Source of the DNA: Aquilaria yunnanensis
Taxonomy: Eukaryota > Streptophyta > Magnoliopsida > Malvales > Thymelaeaceae
Length of the DNA stretch: 64,000 nucleotides
Assembly (NCBI GenBank): GCA_039654915.1
Contig: CM077593.1
Span: 116,925,413 to 116,989,412 of the forward strand
Direction: 5' to 3'
In this document: piece by piece, positions 1 through 11,101 of the stretch
Numbering within the stretch: position 1 is the stretch's first letter
How the letters are laid out: each line of letters begins with the position of its first letter
Made by a program: the position numbers and the translations under genes
The notes under the pieces: generated by a model
What the model was told of the DNA's origin: nothing
Seen by the model: only the letters and a program-made list of their open reading frames with translations
Databases searched by the model: none

Positions 1-50
1 AATTTCGTCCAGCTTAGCTAGGCATTGAAAACCTTCTCGCCGCCTAAACT

Positions 51-1233
51 CTGAGGTTTAAGGAAAGGTCCTTAGAACCTCTAACGATAGGAAAGGTTCT
101 ATCGTTGTAAGATGGACTGAATGATTGATTGTTTGTTTGAGGTTTAAGGAAAGGTCCTTAGAACCTCTAACGATAGGAAAGGTTCTATCGTTGTAAGATG
201 GACTGAATGACTGACTGTTTGTTTGAGGTTTAAGGAAAGGTCCTTAGAACCTATAACGATAGGAAAGGTTCTATCGTTGTAAGATGGACTGAATGATTGA
301 TTGTTTGTTTGAGGTTTAAGGAAAGGTCCTTAGAACCTCTAACGATAGGAAAGGTTCTATCGTTGTAAGATGGACTGAATGATTGATTGTTTGTTTGAGG
401 TTTAAGGAAAGGTCCTTAGAACCTCTAACGATAGGAAAGGTTCTATCGTTGTAAGATGGACTGAATGATTGATTGTTTGTTTGAGGTTTAAGGAAAGGTC
501 CTTAGAACCTCTAACGATAGGAAAGGTTCTATCGTTGTAAGATGGACTGAATGATTGATTGTTTGTTTGAGGTTTAAGGAAAGGTCCTTAGAACCTCTAA
601 CGATAGGAAAGGTTCTATCGTTGTAAGATGGACTGAATGATTGATTGTTTGTTTGAGGTTTAAGGAAAGGTCCTTAGAACCTCTAACGATAGGAAAGGTT
701 CTATCGTTGTAAGATGGACTGAATGATTGATTGTTTGTTTGAGGTTTAAGGAAAGGTCCTTAGAACCTCTAACGATAGGAAAGGTTCTATCGTTGTAAGA
801 TGGACTGAATGATTGATTGTTTGTTTGAGGTTTAAGGAAAAGTCCTTAGAACCTCTAACGATAGGAAAGGTTCTATCGTTGTAAGATGGACTGAATGATT
901 GATTGTTTGTTTGAGGTTTAAGGAAAGGTCCTTAGAACCCCTAACGATAGGAAATGTTCTATCGTTGTAAGATGGACTGAATGATTGATTGTTTGTTTGA
1001 GGTTAAGGAAAGATCCTTAGAACCTCTAACGATAGGAAAGGTTCTATCGTTGTAAGATGGACTGAATGATTGATTGTTTGTTTGAGGTTTAAGGAAAGGT
1101 CCTTAGAACCTCTAACGATAGGAAAGGTTCTATCGTTGTAAGATGGACTGAATGATTGATTGTTTGTTTGAGGTTTAAGGAAAGGTCCTTGGAACCTCTA
1201 ACGATAGGAAATGTTCTATCGTTGTAAGATGGA
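51..1233 (-). repeat. 86-bp hairpin tandem array, element A (about 14 copies)
   Basis: Units of 85-86 bp repeat with very few changes between LOG and the 3' LTR. In the element's sense direction each unit holds a perfect 8-bp stem AACGATAG / CTATCGTT with an 8-nt loop, and a second hairpin GAGG..AAGGA..TCCTT..CCTC. Element B has about 17 copies of the same unit. Tandem repeats in the 3' untranslated region are known for Ogre-type elements and can seed satellite DNA. Confidence 0.9.
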
Positions 1234-1242
1234 CTGAATGAT

Positions 1243-1435
1243 TGATCTCGAGGCAAAGGTTCCATCCTTAAAACCCCGATGATGAAAATTGGTTGTTTTC
1301 GAGGCAAAGGTTCCTTCCTTAAAACCCCGATGATGAAAATTGATTGTTTTCGAGGCAAAGGTTCCATCCTTAAAACCCCGATGATGAAAATTGATTTTGA
1401 GGCTAAGGAGCTTTCCTTAGGACCTCGAGCGAAAT
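1243..1435 (-). repeat. 51-bp degenerate repeats, element A
   Basis: About three copies at 51-bp spacing (shared motif at 1249, 1300 and 1351), next to the 86-bp array on its LOG side. Each keeps the GAGG..AAGG..CCTT..CCTC stem arrangement although loop and linker differ from the 86-bp unit. The counterpart in B has a 47-bp period and different linkers, so this part of the element turns over quickly. Confidence 0.8.
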
Positions 1436-1942
1436 TTATATGAAAGTAATTGAAATTGGAATAATTTTCTTCGAAAGTGTGAATTTTCATAATAGGTGAG
1501 TGCAAAAATTTAAACTTCGATAAGATGAGTGAATCTTGATGATGACAATAACACTGACAAATTATGTAAAGGGAACGGATGTTTGGAATCAATATCCAAG
1601 GTTCATCTAATATTTTCTTCAGTAAATATAGATTCCCTTGTGAGATATGTCATCCAAATAAGGTTAAAGCTTAACTACCCCAAAATGTTATGCCTAGTAG
1701 ACCTAATAGGATGCGTCTCAAGAGTAATAAAAATTACTCTTTACTCAGCCATTCCAACCTAAAGGCATTGTCCCATGGTTTTAATATCAGCATGGACGAA
1801 ACTATCTTATAAGAAAAGAAATTCCTTGAAAAGAAAAACTGAAACGCGAAAGAAAATGCTGATAATAAAACTAAAGGACAAGAAAAACGGATCAGATCGC
1901 TTCTTTCTTCCACAATACTTCAACAGGGTGAGTAGAGGACCA
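1436..1942. other. Spacer between LOG and tandem repeats, element A
   Basis: About 500 bases, AT-rich, collinear with 56804-57360 of element B. It presumably holds the LOG 3' untranslated region. I see no coding sequence, hairpin series or other motif I can support. Confidence 0.5.
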
Positions 1943-2572
1943 TTATGGGAGTGAACTGGTCGGGAAAGACTGTCGTGTCCAGTCTATCTGAATCATTGCT
2001 GGATCTGGTTCAGGAACAAAAGCTTGTATTTTATCTAGCAATTCTTCAGCAGTTGTTGCGGATATTATGATTCGCCGTGCCACTCTTGATATGAAATTCT
2101 TCTGCATAGCATAATCCATAAAAGCTATCAGACCTGTAAAGAAATTGTTAACATTTAAAAGCCCAATGGGTTTCTTATGCAAATTAAGTTGGGCCATGGA
2201 AGCAATTTGAAAGACTTCTCCCAACGTGCCAAAACCACCTGGTAGAGCGATAAAAGCATCAGCATTTAAAAGCATTTGTAACACACGCTCTTGCAAATTT
2301 TTAACCACTAATTCTTCTCCAATCGTGCCCCCAGAAACAAATTTCAAAGGTCCAGGGATGATGCCCAAAACTTGACTTCCTCCTAAAGATGCTGCTGATG
2401 CTACACCTCCCATTAATCCGACACTACCTCCTCCATAAACTAAATGTATTTTTCGCTCAGCTAATACTCTACCCAAATGGTTGGCTGCCTTTAAATACTC
2501 TTCATCTTTTCCAGGAAAAGCCCCAGAAAATACACAAATACTTCGGGATTTACGAGTTGGGGTTTTCTCCAT
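1943..2572 (-). CDS. LOG: LOG cytokinin riboside 5'-monophosphate phosphoribohydrolase, element A copy
   Basis: An intact intronless 209-aa copy of the LOG enzyme described for element B (56174-56803). By eye it differs there by one conservative residue (V79 instead of I79). The PGGFGTLGE motif and the R and E active-site positions are intact. The reading frame stays open 29 codons further upstream, but that stretch overlaps the TATA box (2606-2612) and lies outside the LOG family alignment, so the start at 2572 is chosen. The sequence before the ATG differs slightly from B. An 86-bp repeat array lies upstream, with about one more unit than in B. Confidence 0.85.
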   Translation of the reverse strand: MEKTPTRKSRSICVFSGAFPGKDEEYLKAANHLGRVLAERKIHLVYGGGSVGLMGGVASAASLGGSQVLGIIPGPLKFVSGGTIGEELVVKNLQERVLQMLLNADAFIALPGGFGTLGEVFQIASMAQLNLHKKPIGLLNVNNFFTGLIAFMDYAMQKNFISRVARRIIISATTAEELLDKIQAFVPEPDPAMIQIDWTRQSFPTSSLP

Positions 2573-2605
2573 TCCTATCCTTATCCTTGTGAGAAAAGAG
2601 GATAT

Positions 2606-3200
2606 ATTTATAGAGATGAAGAGATAAGGCAATAATTTTATTTTCAAGAGTGGATACATTATTGCCAGCTATACACAGTAGTCACGAGTATGACTCTGGT
2701 CAGGTATGGGTACACTATCGTTAAAAGAGGAGGAAAATTTTCAAAATAGCTGCTAGCATGTACAGTAGTCACTACTGTAGCTTACGTCAGGAGTAGGTAT
2801 GTGATTGTTGGAAGGGAAGGAAAATTTCAAAAGTGGCAGCTATATACAGTAGTCCGTGTCAAGAGTGGGTACATTATTGCCAAAGGGGAGGAAAATTTCA
2901 AAAGCGACAGCTAGCACGTACAGTATCGTGACTATGGCTCATGTCAGGAGTGGATACATTATCGCCGAAAGGGGAGGAAAATTTCAAAAGCGACAGCTAG
3001 CACGTACAGTAATCGTGACTTTGGTTTATGTCAGGAATGGATACATTATCGCCGAAAGGGGAGGAAAATTTCAAAAGCGACAGCTAGCACGTACAGTAAT
3101 CGTGACTTTGGTTCACGTCAGGAGTGGATACATTATTACCAAAAGGGAGGAAAATTTCAAAAGCGACAGCTAGCACGTACAGTAATCGTGACTTTGATCC
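2606..3200 (-). promoter_or_regulatory. LOG upstream repeat array and TATA box, element A
   Basis: About six degenerate copies of an ~86-bp unit, each holding a TACTGTA-type box, a CAGCTAGC-like segment and a GAAATTTTCCTCC segment in the sense direction. A perfect 19-nt dyad, TACAGTAGT and its complement around one central base, lies at 2761-2779. A TATAAAT box is at 2606-2612, about 35 bases from the LOG start. The unit is related to the sequence between the CRP genes, so LOG seems to use an amplified version of the CRP promoter region. Confidence 0.6.
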
Positions 3201-3244
3201 TCGTCTTCCACTGGCTTTGCGTCCAGTAATGGCTTCAATGCTTT

Positions 3245-3793
3245 CTATGAATCGGTGATTTGCATCTCATCTAGCTTTCTCACAAACTGGCAAACAGGGT
3301 CGTTTAGGGTCAGATTCCCAAGACTGTAACGATCTCGTTCTTTTTGGAAAATTATCCATAATCCAACAACCTCAAATTGCACTATTCCACAAGAATGCGC
3401 TTCAAGAACCTCTCGAATATCTTCTAGAGATTCCTTACGCAAGCCATTCTTAATGAATCTTATTCTATCATTACGATTTCTGGTGATCACTCATGGAGCA
3501 CGACATTTATTGCCGCAGATCCACCATCCACAATTATGACAAACGCCTAGCCTCTTTGCTCTTCTTTTTTTGGCATAAGCGCTTTTACCAAAGCCGGGCA
3601 TACGGGGAAAGAACGCTTCAGGAACTTCACCAGCTGAACGAACCTTAGCTTCAATTAGCCACCGCACATTATCAGGAATGCCTTTGTGCATAAATACTCT
3701 GAATCGTTCACATCTAGCTTGATAAATCTTTTTAAGAACATTTATTGGGAAGGAAGGAAAATACTTTCGTAGGGCGGAAAGAGAAGACTCCAT
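3245..3793 (-). pseudogene. CRP4, cysteine-rich virus-like protein, element A copy with premature stop
   Basis: Collinear with the intact CRP4 of element B (55025-55573), but an in-frame TGA at 3488-3490 follows the cysteine cluster. The break leaves about 101 residues containing the basic stretch and the C4 finger, and removes the C-terminal 80 residues. Viral CRPs of this type are often only 100-150 residues, so the truncated product might still bind nucleic acid; that is inference. A TATA box is at 3853-3859. Confidence 0.75.
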
Positions 3794-4009
3794 TGATGAA
3801 GGAGGCAAAGAAAGAAATTAGTGATTGTAGGAAACGAACATAACTAACACATATTTATAGTGATGAAAGGGATAATGCGTTTATTACACTTACAGAAGCA
3901 AGTACATTATTGTCAAAAGAAAAGACAAATGACAGCTTATATGTACAGCAATCATGACTGTGGCTCTCATCTTCCACTGATTTATGTCTAGTAACGGCTT
4001 CAATGCCTT

Positions 4010-4558
4010 CTATAAGTCGGGGATTTGCTTCCCATCCAGTTTTCTCACAAACTGGCAAACAGGGTCATTAAAAGTTAGATTTCCAAGACTGTAACGATCC
4101 TGTTCTTTACGGAAAGTCCACCATAAATCCATAATTTCCCATTGCACTATTTCACAAGAATGTGTTTCAAAAGTTAATAGGATATCATCCAAAGATTCCT
4201 TACACAGGCCATTCTTGATGAATTTTCTTTTATCTTCATGATTTCTGGAGATGTATCCTAAAAAGCGACATTTAGTATTACAATTCCATCGTCCACATTT
4301 ATGACAGACACCTAGCCTCTTTGCTCTTCGCTTTTTGGCATAAGCGCTTTTACCAAAGCCGGGCATACGGGGAAAGAACGCTTCTGGAACTTCACCAGCT
4401 GAACGAACCTTAGCTTCAATTAGCCACCGCACATTGTCAGGAATGCCTTTGTGCATAAAGACTCTAATCCTTTCACATCTAGCTTGGTAAATCATTTTAA
4501 GAACATTTATTGGGATGGAAGGAAAGTATTTTTGCATGGCGGAAAGAGTAGAATCCAT
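4010..4558 (-). CDS. CRP3, cysteine-rich virus-like nucleic-acid-binding protein, element A copy
   Basis: An intact 182-aa paralog of the CRP family described under element B CRP3 (54260-54808), from which it differs by two residues by eye (Q for R near residue 9, C for R in the linker after the finger). The basic stretch YAKKRRAKR and the four-cysteine cluster are unchanged. It has its own TATA box at 4679-4685 and GGATAACGTGT box just upstream. Confidence 0.7.
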   Translation of the reverse strand: MDSTLSAMQKYFPSIPINVLKMIYQARCERIRVFMHKGIPDNVRWLIEAKVRSAGEVPEAFFPRMPGFGKSAYAKKRRAKRLGVCHKCGRWNCNTKCRFLGYISRNHEDKRKFIKNGLCKESLDDILLTFETHSCEIVQWEIMDLWWTFRKEQDRYSLGNLTFNDPVCQFVRKLDGKQIPDL

Positions 4559-4834
4559 TGATAAAAGAAGAATTTGAGAGAAGAGATGAAGAAATCAGTT
4601 ATTGTAGGAAACTGAAATAACCGATTATGAGAGTCAGAGAGTATTGTATCCGCTACTTAACCGGAAAGAAGAACACGCATTTATAGCGATGAAAGGATAA
4701 CGTGTTAATTACGCTTACAGGAACAAGTATATTATTGTCAAAAGAAAAGACAAATGACAGCTTATATGTACAGGAATCATGACCGTGGCTCTCATCTTCC
4801 CCTGATTTATGTCCAGTAATGGCTTCAATGCCAT

Positions 4835-5383
4835 CTATAAGTCGGGGATTTGCTTCCCATCCAGTTTTCTTACAAACTGACAAACAGGATCGTTTAAAGT
4901 CACATTCCCAAGACTGTAACGGTTTCGTTCTTTATGGTAAGTCCTCCATAAACTGATAATTTCACCTTGCACTTTTCCACAAGAATGCGTTTCAAGAGTC
5001 TCTCGGATATCTTCCAGAGATTCCTTACGCAGGCCATTCTTAATGAATTTTCTTTTATCTTCACGATTTATGGAGATGTATCCTAAAGAGCGACATTTAG
5101 TAATACAATTCCATCGCCCACATTTATAACACACGCCTAGTCTCTTTGCTCTTCGCCTTTTGGCATAACGGCTTTTACCTAAACCGGGCATGTGGGGCAT
5201 AAATGCATCTGGAACTTCACCCGCCAGACGGACCTTAGCTTCAATTATCCACTGCACATTATCGGGAATGCCTTTGCGTGTAAAAACTCTGATTCTTTCA
5301 CATCTAGCAAGGTAGATCTTTTTAAGGACTTTTATTGGAAAGGAAGGAAAGTATTTTCGCAGTGCAGAAAGAGTAGAATCCAT
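4835..5383 (-). CDS. CRP2, cysteine-rich virus-like nucleic-acid-binding protein, element A copy
   Basis: An intact 182-aa paralog that differs from B CRP2 (53456-54004) by a single residue (H for R just before the basic stretch, residue 64). A TATA box at 5464-5470 and the reverse-strand GGATAACGTGT box at 5481-5491 lie upstream. See B CRP2 for domain positions. Confidence 0.7.
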   Translation of the reverse strand: MDSTLSALRKYFPSFPIKVLKKIYLARCERIRVFTRKGIPDNVQWIIEAKVRLAGEVPDAFMPHMPGLGKSRYAKRRRAKRLGVCYKCGRWNCITKCRSLGYISINREDKRKFIKNGLRKESLEDIRETLETHSCGKVQGEIISLWRTYHKERNRYSLGNVTLNDPVCQFVRKLDGKQIPDL

Positions 5384-5629
5384 TGATGAGAGAAGAATTT
5401 GAGAGAAGAGGGAAATGAATCAGTTATTGAAGGAAACTTAGATAACCGACTGGAAGAACATGCATTTATAGCGATGAAATGGATAACGTGTCGATTACAC
5501 TTACGGGAGCAAATACATTATTAAAAGAAAAATGGAAAATTTTAAATATGATAAATTGTATGTACAGTGATTGTGACTGTGGCTCACATCTTCCACTGGT
5601 TTTACGTCCAGTAACGGGATTAATGGCTT

Positions 5630-6178
5630 CTATGAGTCGAGGATTTGCTTCCCATCCAGTTTTCTTACAAGCTGACAAATAGGGTCGTTTAACGTCAGAT
5701 TCCCGGGACTGTATCGTTCTCGTTCTTCATGAAAAATGCTCCATAAATCGAGAAGTTCACGTTGCACGGATCCACAAGAATGCGTCTCAAAAGTCAATTG
5801 GATATCATCCAATGAGTCCTTACTCAGGCCATTCTTAATGAATCGTATTTTATCTTCTCGATTATCAGAGATCATCCCTAAAGAACGACATTTAGTATTA
5901 CAGGTCCAGCGTCCGCATTTATGACAGACGCCTAGTCTCCTCGCTCTTCGCTTTTTGGCATAAGAGCTTTTGCCTACACCAGGCATGTGAGACACAAATG
6001 CCTCTGGGATTTCACCTGCCAGACGAACCTTAGCTTCAATTAACCACCGCACATCTTCAGGGATTCCTTTATGCATCAGAGCTCTTAATCGTTCACAGCG
6101 AACTTGGTAGATCTTTTTGAGGATGTTCATTGGGAGAGAAGGAAAATATTTTCGCAAAGCAGAAAAAGTAGGATCCAT
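5630..6178 (-). CDS. CRP1, cysteine-rich virus-like nucleic-acid-binding protein, element A copy
   Basis: An intact 182-aa protein, the most diverged of the four paralogs. It differs from B CRP1 (52661-53209) at about three positions in the C-terminal half (I/L, F/L, S/T). The basic stretch and cysteine cluster are intact. Unlike copies 2-4 there is no clear TATAAAT at the usual distance upstream, so it may be read from a different start or as part of a longer transcript. Confidence 0.7.
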   Translation of the reverse strand: MDPTFSALRKYFPSLPMNILKKIYQVRCERLRALMHKGIPEDVRWLIEAKVRLAGEIPEAFVSHMPGVGKSSYAKKRRARRLGVCHKCGRWTCNTKCRSLGMISDNREDKIRFIKNGLSKDSLDDIQLTFETHSCGSVQRELLDLWSIFHEERERYSPGNLTLNDPICQLVRKLDGKQILDS

Positions 6179-7468
6179 TTTCTAGGAGAAAGTAAAAGAA
6201 AGGAGGGAGGAAATGATCAGTTATTATGGGCAACTGAGAGAACCGACTTGAGAGTCACGGAGTACCGCATCCGCCGCTTAACCGGAAAAGTGAATCCTAC
6301 TTTATTTTGATGTGATAGATATTCCATCCAGCTGACGTCGATTCAGTCCTTGATTATTGAATCCATTGTCCGCTTTTGACGAATTTTCAACGACAATATT
6401 TCTTGATGTCTGCCTTATCTTTGACGATAGCTATCACTCATCTTGGATGCTGCTAAGCTGGCATCAATTCTGTTCTTTTAGGTGTAGCCTCAATTGCCAG
6501 GCTTTTGACGATATTGTATGCTTTATCCTTGGATTCCTGATGGGGCTGGGTCCAGCGTATTAGCTATGCATCCAATTAGTAAGAGCTGATGTCATTAAGA
6601 TCTCAGCTTATACTGCTGCAATCATGCTGCGGACATGCTTTTCATTTGATCCCTGTTATGTAAAAGCCATGCATGCATGATGTGAAATGCATGAATGCAA
6701 GGCATGTGTAACTGATGTTTTTTTTTTTTAATCTAGCTCTTCATGTCTTTGCTTTACTTTACTGGATCTTCTTTGTGATTTCCTTCTCGGACTATTATTG
6801 AATCTCTTTATGCTTTCCAGCTGTTGTCCATTGTCTCAAAAGCCCAACTCTGTTCAAAAATCCTCTTTCCTTGCCTTATTTTTGAATTTTGACCTCAATT
6901 TTCTTTAATGCCCGCCTCATATTTTATGCTTCTCTGGATAATTGTCCCTGTTGAAATATTCGTGAGCATGATTCTTTCCTGCTGACATAGACATGTTAAG
7001 ACTTCTGAAATGATCATTCAGGCTACCACCAAGGCTATCTCCCAAAGATTTGTTACTCCTTCTTCTTTGTTAGCCTATGTTCTGTGCTGCTCGCAAAGCA
7101 GGACCTCAATCTTACCTGTTTTAATTCACAAAGCTTATCAAAGTAATCTACGGTCTTTGTTTTTTTCTAAGTTTTAATTATTACTATTCTTCCTTCAAAA
7201 GTCACAATTTATTGCACACTTAAGGCTAGTAGGAATGTGAGATTTGAAGGAAAAGAACTGGATAGAAGCGACTTTAGCATTTTGAACGTGAGAATCTAAG
7301 GTAAGTTAAAGAGAATTGGCTTTTATTTATGGGTAAAAGAATATGAAAATCTTGGGTACAGATAGATAATGAAAGTGTAAGGGAAGAAAGCTCTCTTTGA
7401 CAACTTTGATCAAATAAACTTTGGTAACCCTGTATCCACTTCTCCCCTTCTGTTCGAAAATTTCTTCA
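6179..7468. other. Spacer between pol and CRP1, element A
   Basis: About 1.3 kb, collinear with 51350-52660 in B, no supportable coding sequence. It contains a homopolymer run of 12 T (12 A in the sense direction) near 6718-6729, which is 29 A in B, and CATGCATG-type motifs. Short ORFs here are conserved only because the DNA is conserved. Confidence 0.6.
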
Positions 7469-10400
7469 TTATGCAAAGTATTTCTTTACTGCATCCGAAT
7501 TTACTGGCTTCGGTAATTCTCGTCCATCTATTTCTGTCAGAATTAGTGCCCCTCCTGAAAATGCTTTCTTCACGACATATGGCCCGTCATAATTTGGTGT
7601 CCATTTTCCTCTTGAATCATGTTGCATGGGTAAAATTTTCTTGAGCACTATGTCACCTTCGTGAAATTGTCGTGGGCGAACCTTTTTGTTGTAAGCACGA
7701 ATCATCCTTCTTTGATAAAGTTGCCCATGGCAGAGGGCTATCATTCTTCTTTCATCAATTAGATTTAATTGCTCGTATCTAGCTTTGACCCATTCTGCTT
7801 CTCCTAATTGAGTATCCATTAGTACCCTTAATGAAGGAATTTCAACTTCGATGGGCAATACAGCCTCCATACCGTATACCAGAGAAAAAGGTGTTGCTCC
7901 AGTAGAAGTACGGGTAGAAGTTCTATAAGCATGTAGTGCAAAAGGTAACATCTCATGCCAGTCCTTGTAAGTGACGATCATCTTTTCAACAATTCTCTTG
8001 ATATTTTTATTGGCCGCTTCTACTGCACCATTCATCATCGGTCGATAAGGTGCTGAATTGAGATGCTTGATTTTGAATTGCTGGCACAAAGTCTGCATCA
8101 TTGCATTATTCAGGTTCGTGGCATTGTCTGAGATGATACACTCTGGCGGTCCATAGCGACAAATGATTTCTTTCTTAATGAACCGGCATACCACCTTTTG
8201 AGTTACGCTTGCATAAGACACAGCTTCTACCCATTTAGTAAAGTAGTCAATTGCAACTAGGATGAATTTGTGACCATTGGAAGCTTTAGGGGTAATCGCT
8301 CCAATAACATCGATTCCCCACATGGCAAAAGGCCAAGGTATTGCTGTTACATTAAGAGGAACAGGTGGAGCTTGGATCTTGTTGGCATATATTTGGCATT
8401 TGTGACATTTTCTTACGTGATTGACGCAATCACTTTCCAATGTGAGCCAATAGTAACCAGCCCTCATTATTTGTCTTGCCATAGTATGACCACTAGTGTG
8501 TGCTCCACATATTCCAGAATGAACTTCTTCCATGATCTTTCGTGCTTCATGAGTATCTACACAGCGAAGTAGCATTGAGTCTGGGGTTTTCTTGTAAAGT
8601 ATGTCTAGGTTTAAAAGAAAACCCATTGACAATCTTCGTAGAAATTTCTTGTCATTTTCTGATACTTCTGGTGGATATACTCTTTCTTGGAGGTATTTCT
8701 TGATATCGTGATACCAAGGCTTTCCATCCAATTCTTCTTCGATGCTCATGCAATAAGCTGGAGAATCTATTATTCTCATCTCGAACACAGGAGTATGCTC
8801 GGGGTCACTGATCTTGTACATAGCAGCCAAAGTAGCTAAAGCATCCGGTATTTGATTATCTTCCCTTGGAAGATGATGGAAGCTTATACTGTTGAATTTT
8901 CGAGCCAAGTCTAGTATGAGCTTTTGGTAAGGGATCAATTTTGAATCCCTTGTCTCCCATTCTCCGTTGATTTGATATATGACTAATGCGGAATCCCCAT
9001 AAACTCGGAGATCTCGCACTTTCAATTCCAGTGCCATTTGGAGTCCCATAGCACATGCCTCATACTCTACTATATTGTTGGTACAAGGAAATGTAATTTT
9101 TGCTGTAAGAGGGAATTGCTCTCCACTTGGAGAGATGAGTATGGCTCCAATCCCTTGTCCCAAAGCATTAGATGCTCCATCGAATGCCATTTTCCATGTT
9201 TCATCATCTTTAGAGACTTCCTGTTCTATCGTCATTATATCTCCATCAGGAAACTCCATTTTCATTGGCTCATAATCATCCAATGCTCTATCAGCCAGAT
9301 ATTCAGCAATCACACTCCCTTTTACAGCCTTTTGGGTGACATACTGTATGTCGTATTCAGACAACAGCATTTGCCATTTTGCGATCCTGCCTGATAAAGC
9401 TGGTTTCTCAAAAATGTACTTAATGGGATCAGTCTTGGAGATTAGCAATGTGGTGTTGTTGAGCATGTAGTGTCGTAGTCGGTGTGCTACCCATGCAAGG
9501 GCACAACAGGACTTTTCTACTATTGAGTATTTCGCTTCATATGTGGTAAGCTTCTTGCTCAAATAGTAAATTGCGTGCTCTTTCTTGCCTGTCTCATCAC
9601 GTTGACCCAATACGGATCCTAATGAAGAATCCTGTATGGATAAATATAGAATCAACGATTCTCCAGATCGGGGTGGTACCAAGACTGGTGGATTTGATAG
9701 ATATTGCTTGATTTTCTCGAATGCTTCTTGGCATTCGTTATTCCACTCGATCGGATTGTTCTTCTTCAGTGATTTGAAAAGAGGTTCACACTTGGATGTC
9801 AATTGTGAAATGAACCTTGCTATGAAGTTGATTCTGCCCAGGAAACTTCTTACTTGTTTTGGAGTCTTCGGGGGTTGCATTTCTTGTATTGCTTTGACTT
9901 TACTCGGGTCAACTCGAATCCCATCCTTGCTGACCATGAAACCCAATAACTTTCCTGAAGAGGCTCCAAAAATACATTTGGCAGGATTCAACTTCAGTTG
10001 ATATTTGCGAAGTCTATCGAATAGTTTTCTTAGCACTTTTAGATGCTCCTTAGCAGTGAAAGTTTTGGCGATCATGTCGTCTACATATACTTCAATTTCT
10101 TTATGCATCATGTCATGGAATAATGCAACCATGGCTCTTTGATATGTAGCACCAGCATTCTTTAACCCAAAAGGCATCACCTTGTAGTAGAAGGTACCCC
10201 AAAGGGTTATAAAGGCAGTTTTTATCATATCATCTGGATCAAGTTTGATTTGATTGTATCCAGAGAAGCCATCCATGAAGGAAAAATAGGAGTTTCCTGC
10301 GGTATTATCCACCAGCGTATCAATGTGAGGAAGTGGGAAGTTATCTTTAGGACTGGCTTCGTTCAATGGCCGGTAGTCCTGACAAACTCTTAGTTTCCCG

Positions 10401-10867
10401 CTTTCTTTCTTTTCGACTGGAACAATGTTAACCACCCATTCTGTATATTCAGCGACCCCAAGGAATCCTGCATCCCACAGCTTTCGAATCTCATCTTTCA
10501 CTCTTAAGATTAGATCCGGCTTTAATCTTCGTAATTTTTGTCTGACAGGCTTCGCCCCAGGTTTCAAGGGTATTTTGTGTAGTACTATGTCTGAGCTTAG
10601 GCCAGGCATATCTTGGTATGACCAAGCAAACACATCCACATATTCTTTCAATAAATGGACTAATTCTTCTTTTTCTTCAGGAGGGAATAAAGTGCCAATC
10701 TTGACTTTTTTTACATCCTGACTGTCTCCCAGGTTGAATACCTCAGTTGGTTCTTGACTTGTTGCTCTTTCTTTTTCATCTCGCTCAATCATTTTTAATA
10801 GCTCAGGAGATACTTGAAGATCTTCGTCATCCGAGTCGGTAGTGTTTACAGGATTATCAAAGTTCAT
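7469..10867 (-). CDS. pol: Pol polyprotein (RT, two RNase H, integrase), element A
   Basis: An intact 1132-aa ORF that differs from the B Pol at six positions by eye (residues 54, 274, 343, 682, 727 and one near the C-terminus). None hits a catalytic residue: the YVDD box, the second RNase H acidic residues and the integrase D,D-35-E are all present. See element B Pol for positions. Probably made as a Gag-Pro-Pol fusion after removal of the intron at 10899-11101. Confidence 0.95.
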   Translation of the reverse strand: MNFDNPVNTTDSDDEDLQVSPELLKMIERDEKERATSQEPTEVFNLGDSQDVKKVKIGTLFPPEEKEELVHLLKEYVDVFAWSYQDMPGLSSDIVLHKIPLKPGAKPVRQKLRRLKPDLILRVKDEIRKLWDAGFLGVAEYTEWVVNIVPVEKKESGKLRVCQDYRPLNEASPKDNFPLPHIDTLVDNTAGNSYFSFMDGFSGYNQIKLDPDDMIKTAFITLWGTFYYKVMPFGLKNAGATYQRAMVALFHDMMHKEIEVYVDDMIAKTFTAKEHLKVLRKLFDRLRKYQLKLNPAKCIFGASSGKLLGFMVSKDGIRVDPSKVKAIQEMQPPKTPKQVRSFLGRINFIARFISQLTSKCEPLFKSLKKNNPIEWNNECQEAFEKIKQYLSNPPVLVPPRSGESLILYLSIQDSSLGSVLGQRDETGKKEHAIYYLSKKLTTYEAKYSIVEKSCCALAWVAHRLRHYMLNNTTLLISKTDPIKYIFEKPALSGRIAKWQMLLSEYDIQYVTQKAVKGSVIAEYLADRALDDYEPMKMEFPDGDIMTIEQEVSKDDETWKMAFDGASNALGQGIGAILISPSGEQFPLTAKITFPCTNNIVEYEACAMGLQMALELKVRDLRVYGDSALVIYQINGEWETRDSKLIPYQKLILDLARKFNSISFHHLPREDNQIPDALATLAAMYKISDPEHTPVFEMRIIDSPAYCMSIEEELDGKPWYHDIKKYLQERVYPPEVSENDKKFLRRLSMGFLLNLDILYKKTPDSMLLRCVDTHEARKIMEEVHSGICGAHTSGHTMARQIMRAGYYWLTLESDCVNHVRKCHKCQIYANKIQAPPVPLNVTAIPWPFAMWGIDVIGAITPKASNGHKFILVAIDYFTKWVEAVSYASVTQKVVCRFIKKEIICRYGPPECIISDNATNLNNAMMQTLCQQFKIKHLNSAPYRPMMNGAVEAANKNIKRIVEKMIVTYKDWHEMLPFALHAYRTSTRTSTGATPFSLVYGMEAVLPIEVEIPSLRVLMDTQLGEAEWVKARYEQLNLIDERRMIALCHGQLYQRRMIRAYNKKVRPRQFHEGDIVLKKILPMQHDSRGKWTPNYDGPYVVKKAFSGGALILTEIDGRELPKPVNSDAVKKYFA

Positions 10868-10898
10868 TCTTTCATTGTCATCAAAGAGAGTTTTGGGT

Positions 10899-11101
10899 CT
10901 GCATTATCCAGAGAGAAAAGAAAGAGAAGAAAAAAAAAAAAAATGGCACGAATGAGATGGATGCAAACTGGTACTTTATTTACAATGTGCATAAATCACA
11001 ACTTTATTGGAATAAAAAGCAATAACTAAAAGGTTCACTTAAACAAAGACTACACCCTATTGATTGAACCTTTCTTTAGGAGGTTTTTACTATTAGATTA
11101 C
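10899..11101 (-). other. Predicted intron joining gag-pro to pol, element A
   Basis: Sense-strand donor GTAATC at the last gag-pro codon, a long T/C-rich tract, and an acceptor ATAATGCAG. The length is 203 nt, so unspliced the two ORFs are out of frame; splicing puts them in frame, at exactly the same exon junction as in B, where the intron is 201 nt. The stop codon of gag-pro lies inside the intron. Confidence 0.75.

Noticed and set aside
1..1233. CRISPR-like array
   Set aside because: Units are full 86-bp tandem copies without unique spacers, inside a plant retrotransposon's 3' region.
7700..10700. ORFs of 60-121 aa on the strand opposite pol, gag and ORF1 in both elements
   Set aside because: They are shadows of the long conserved coding frames and show no features of their own.
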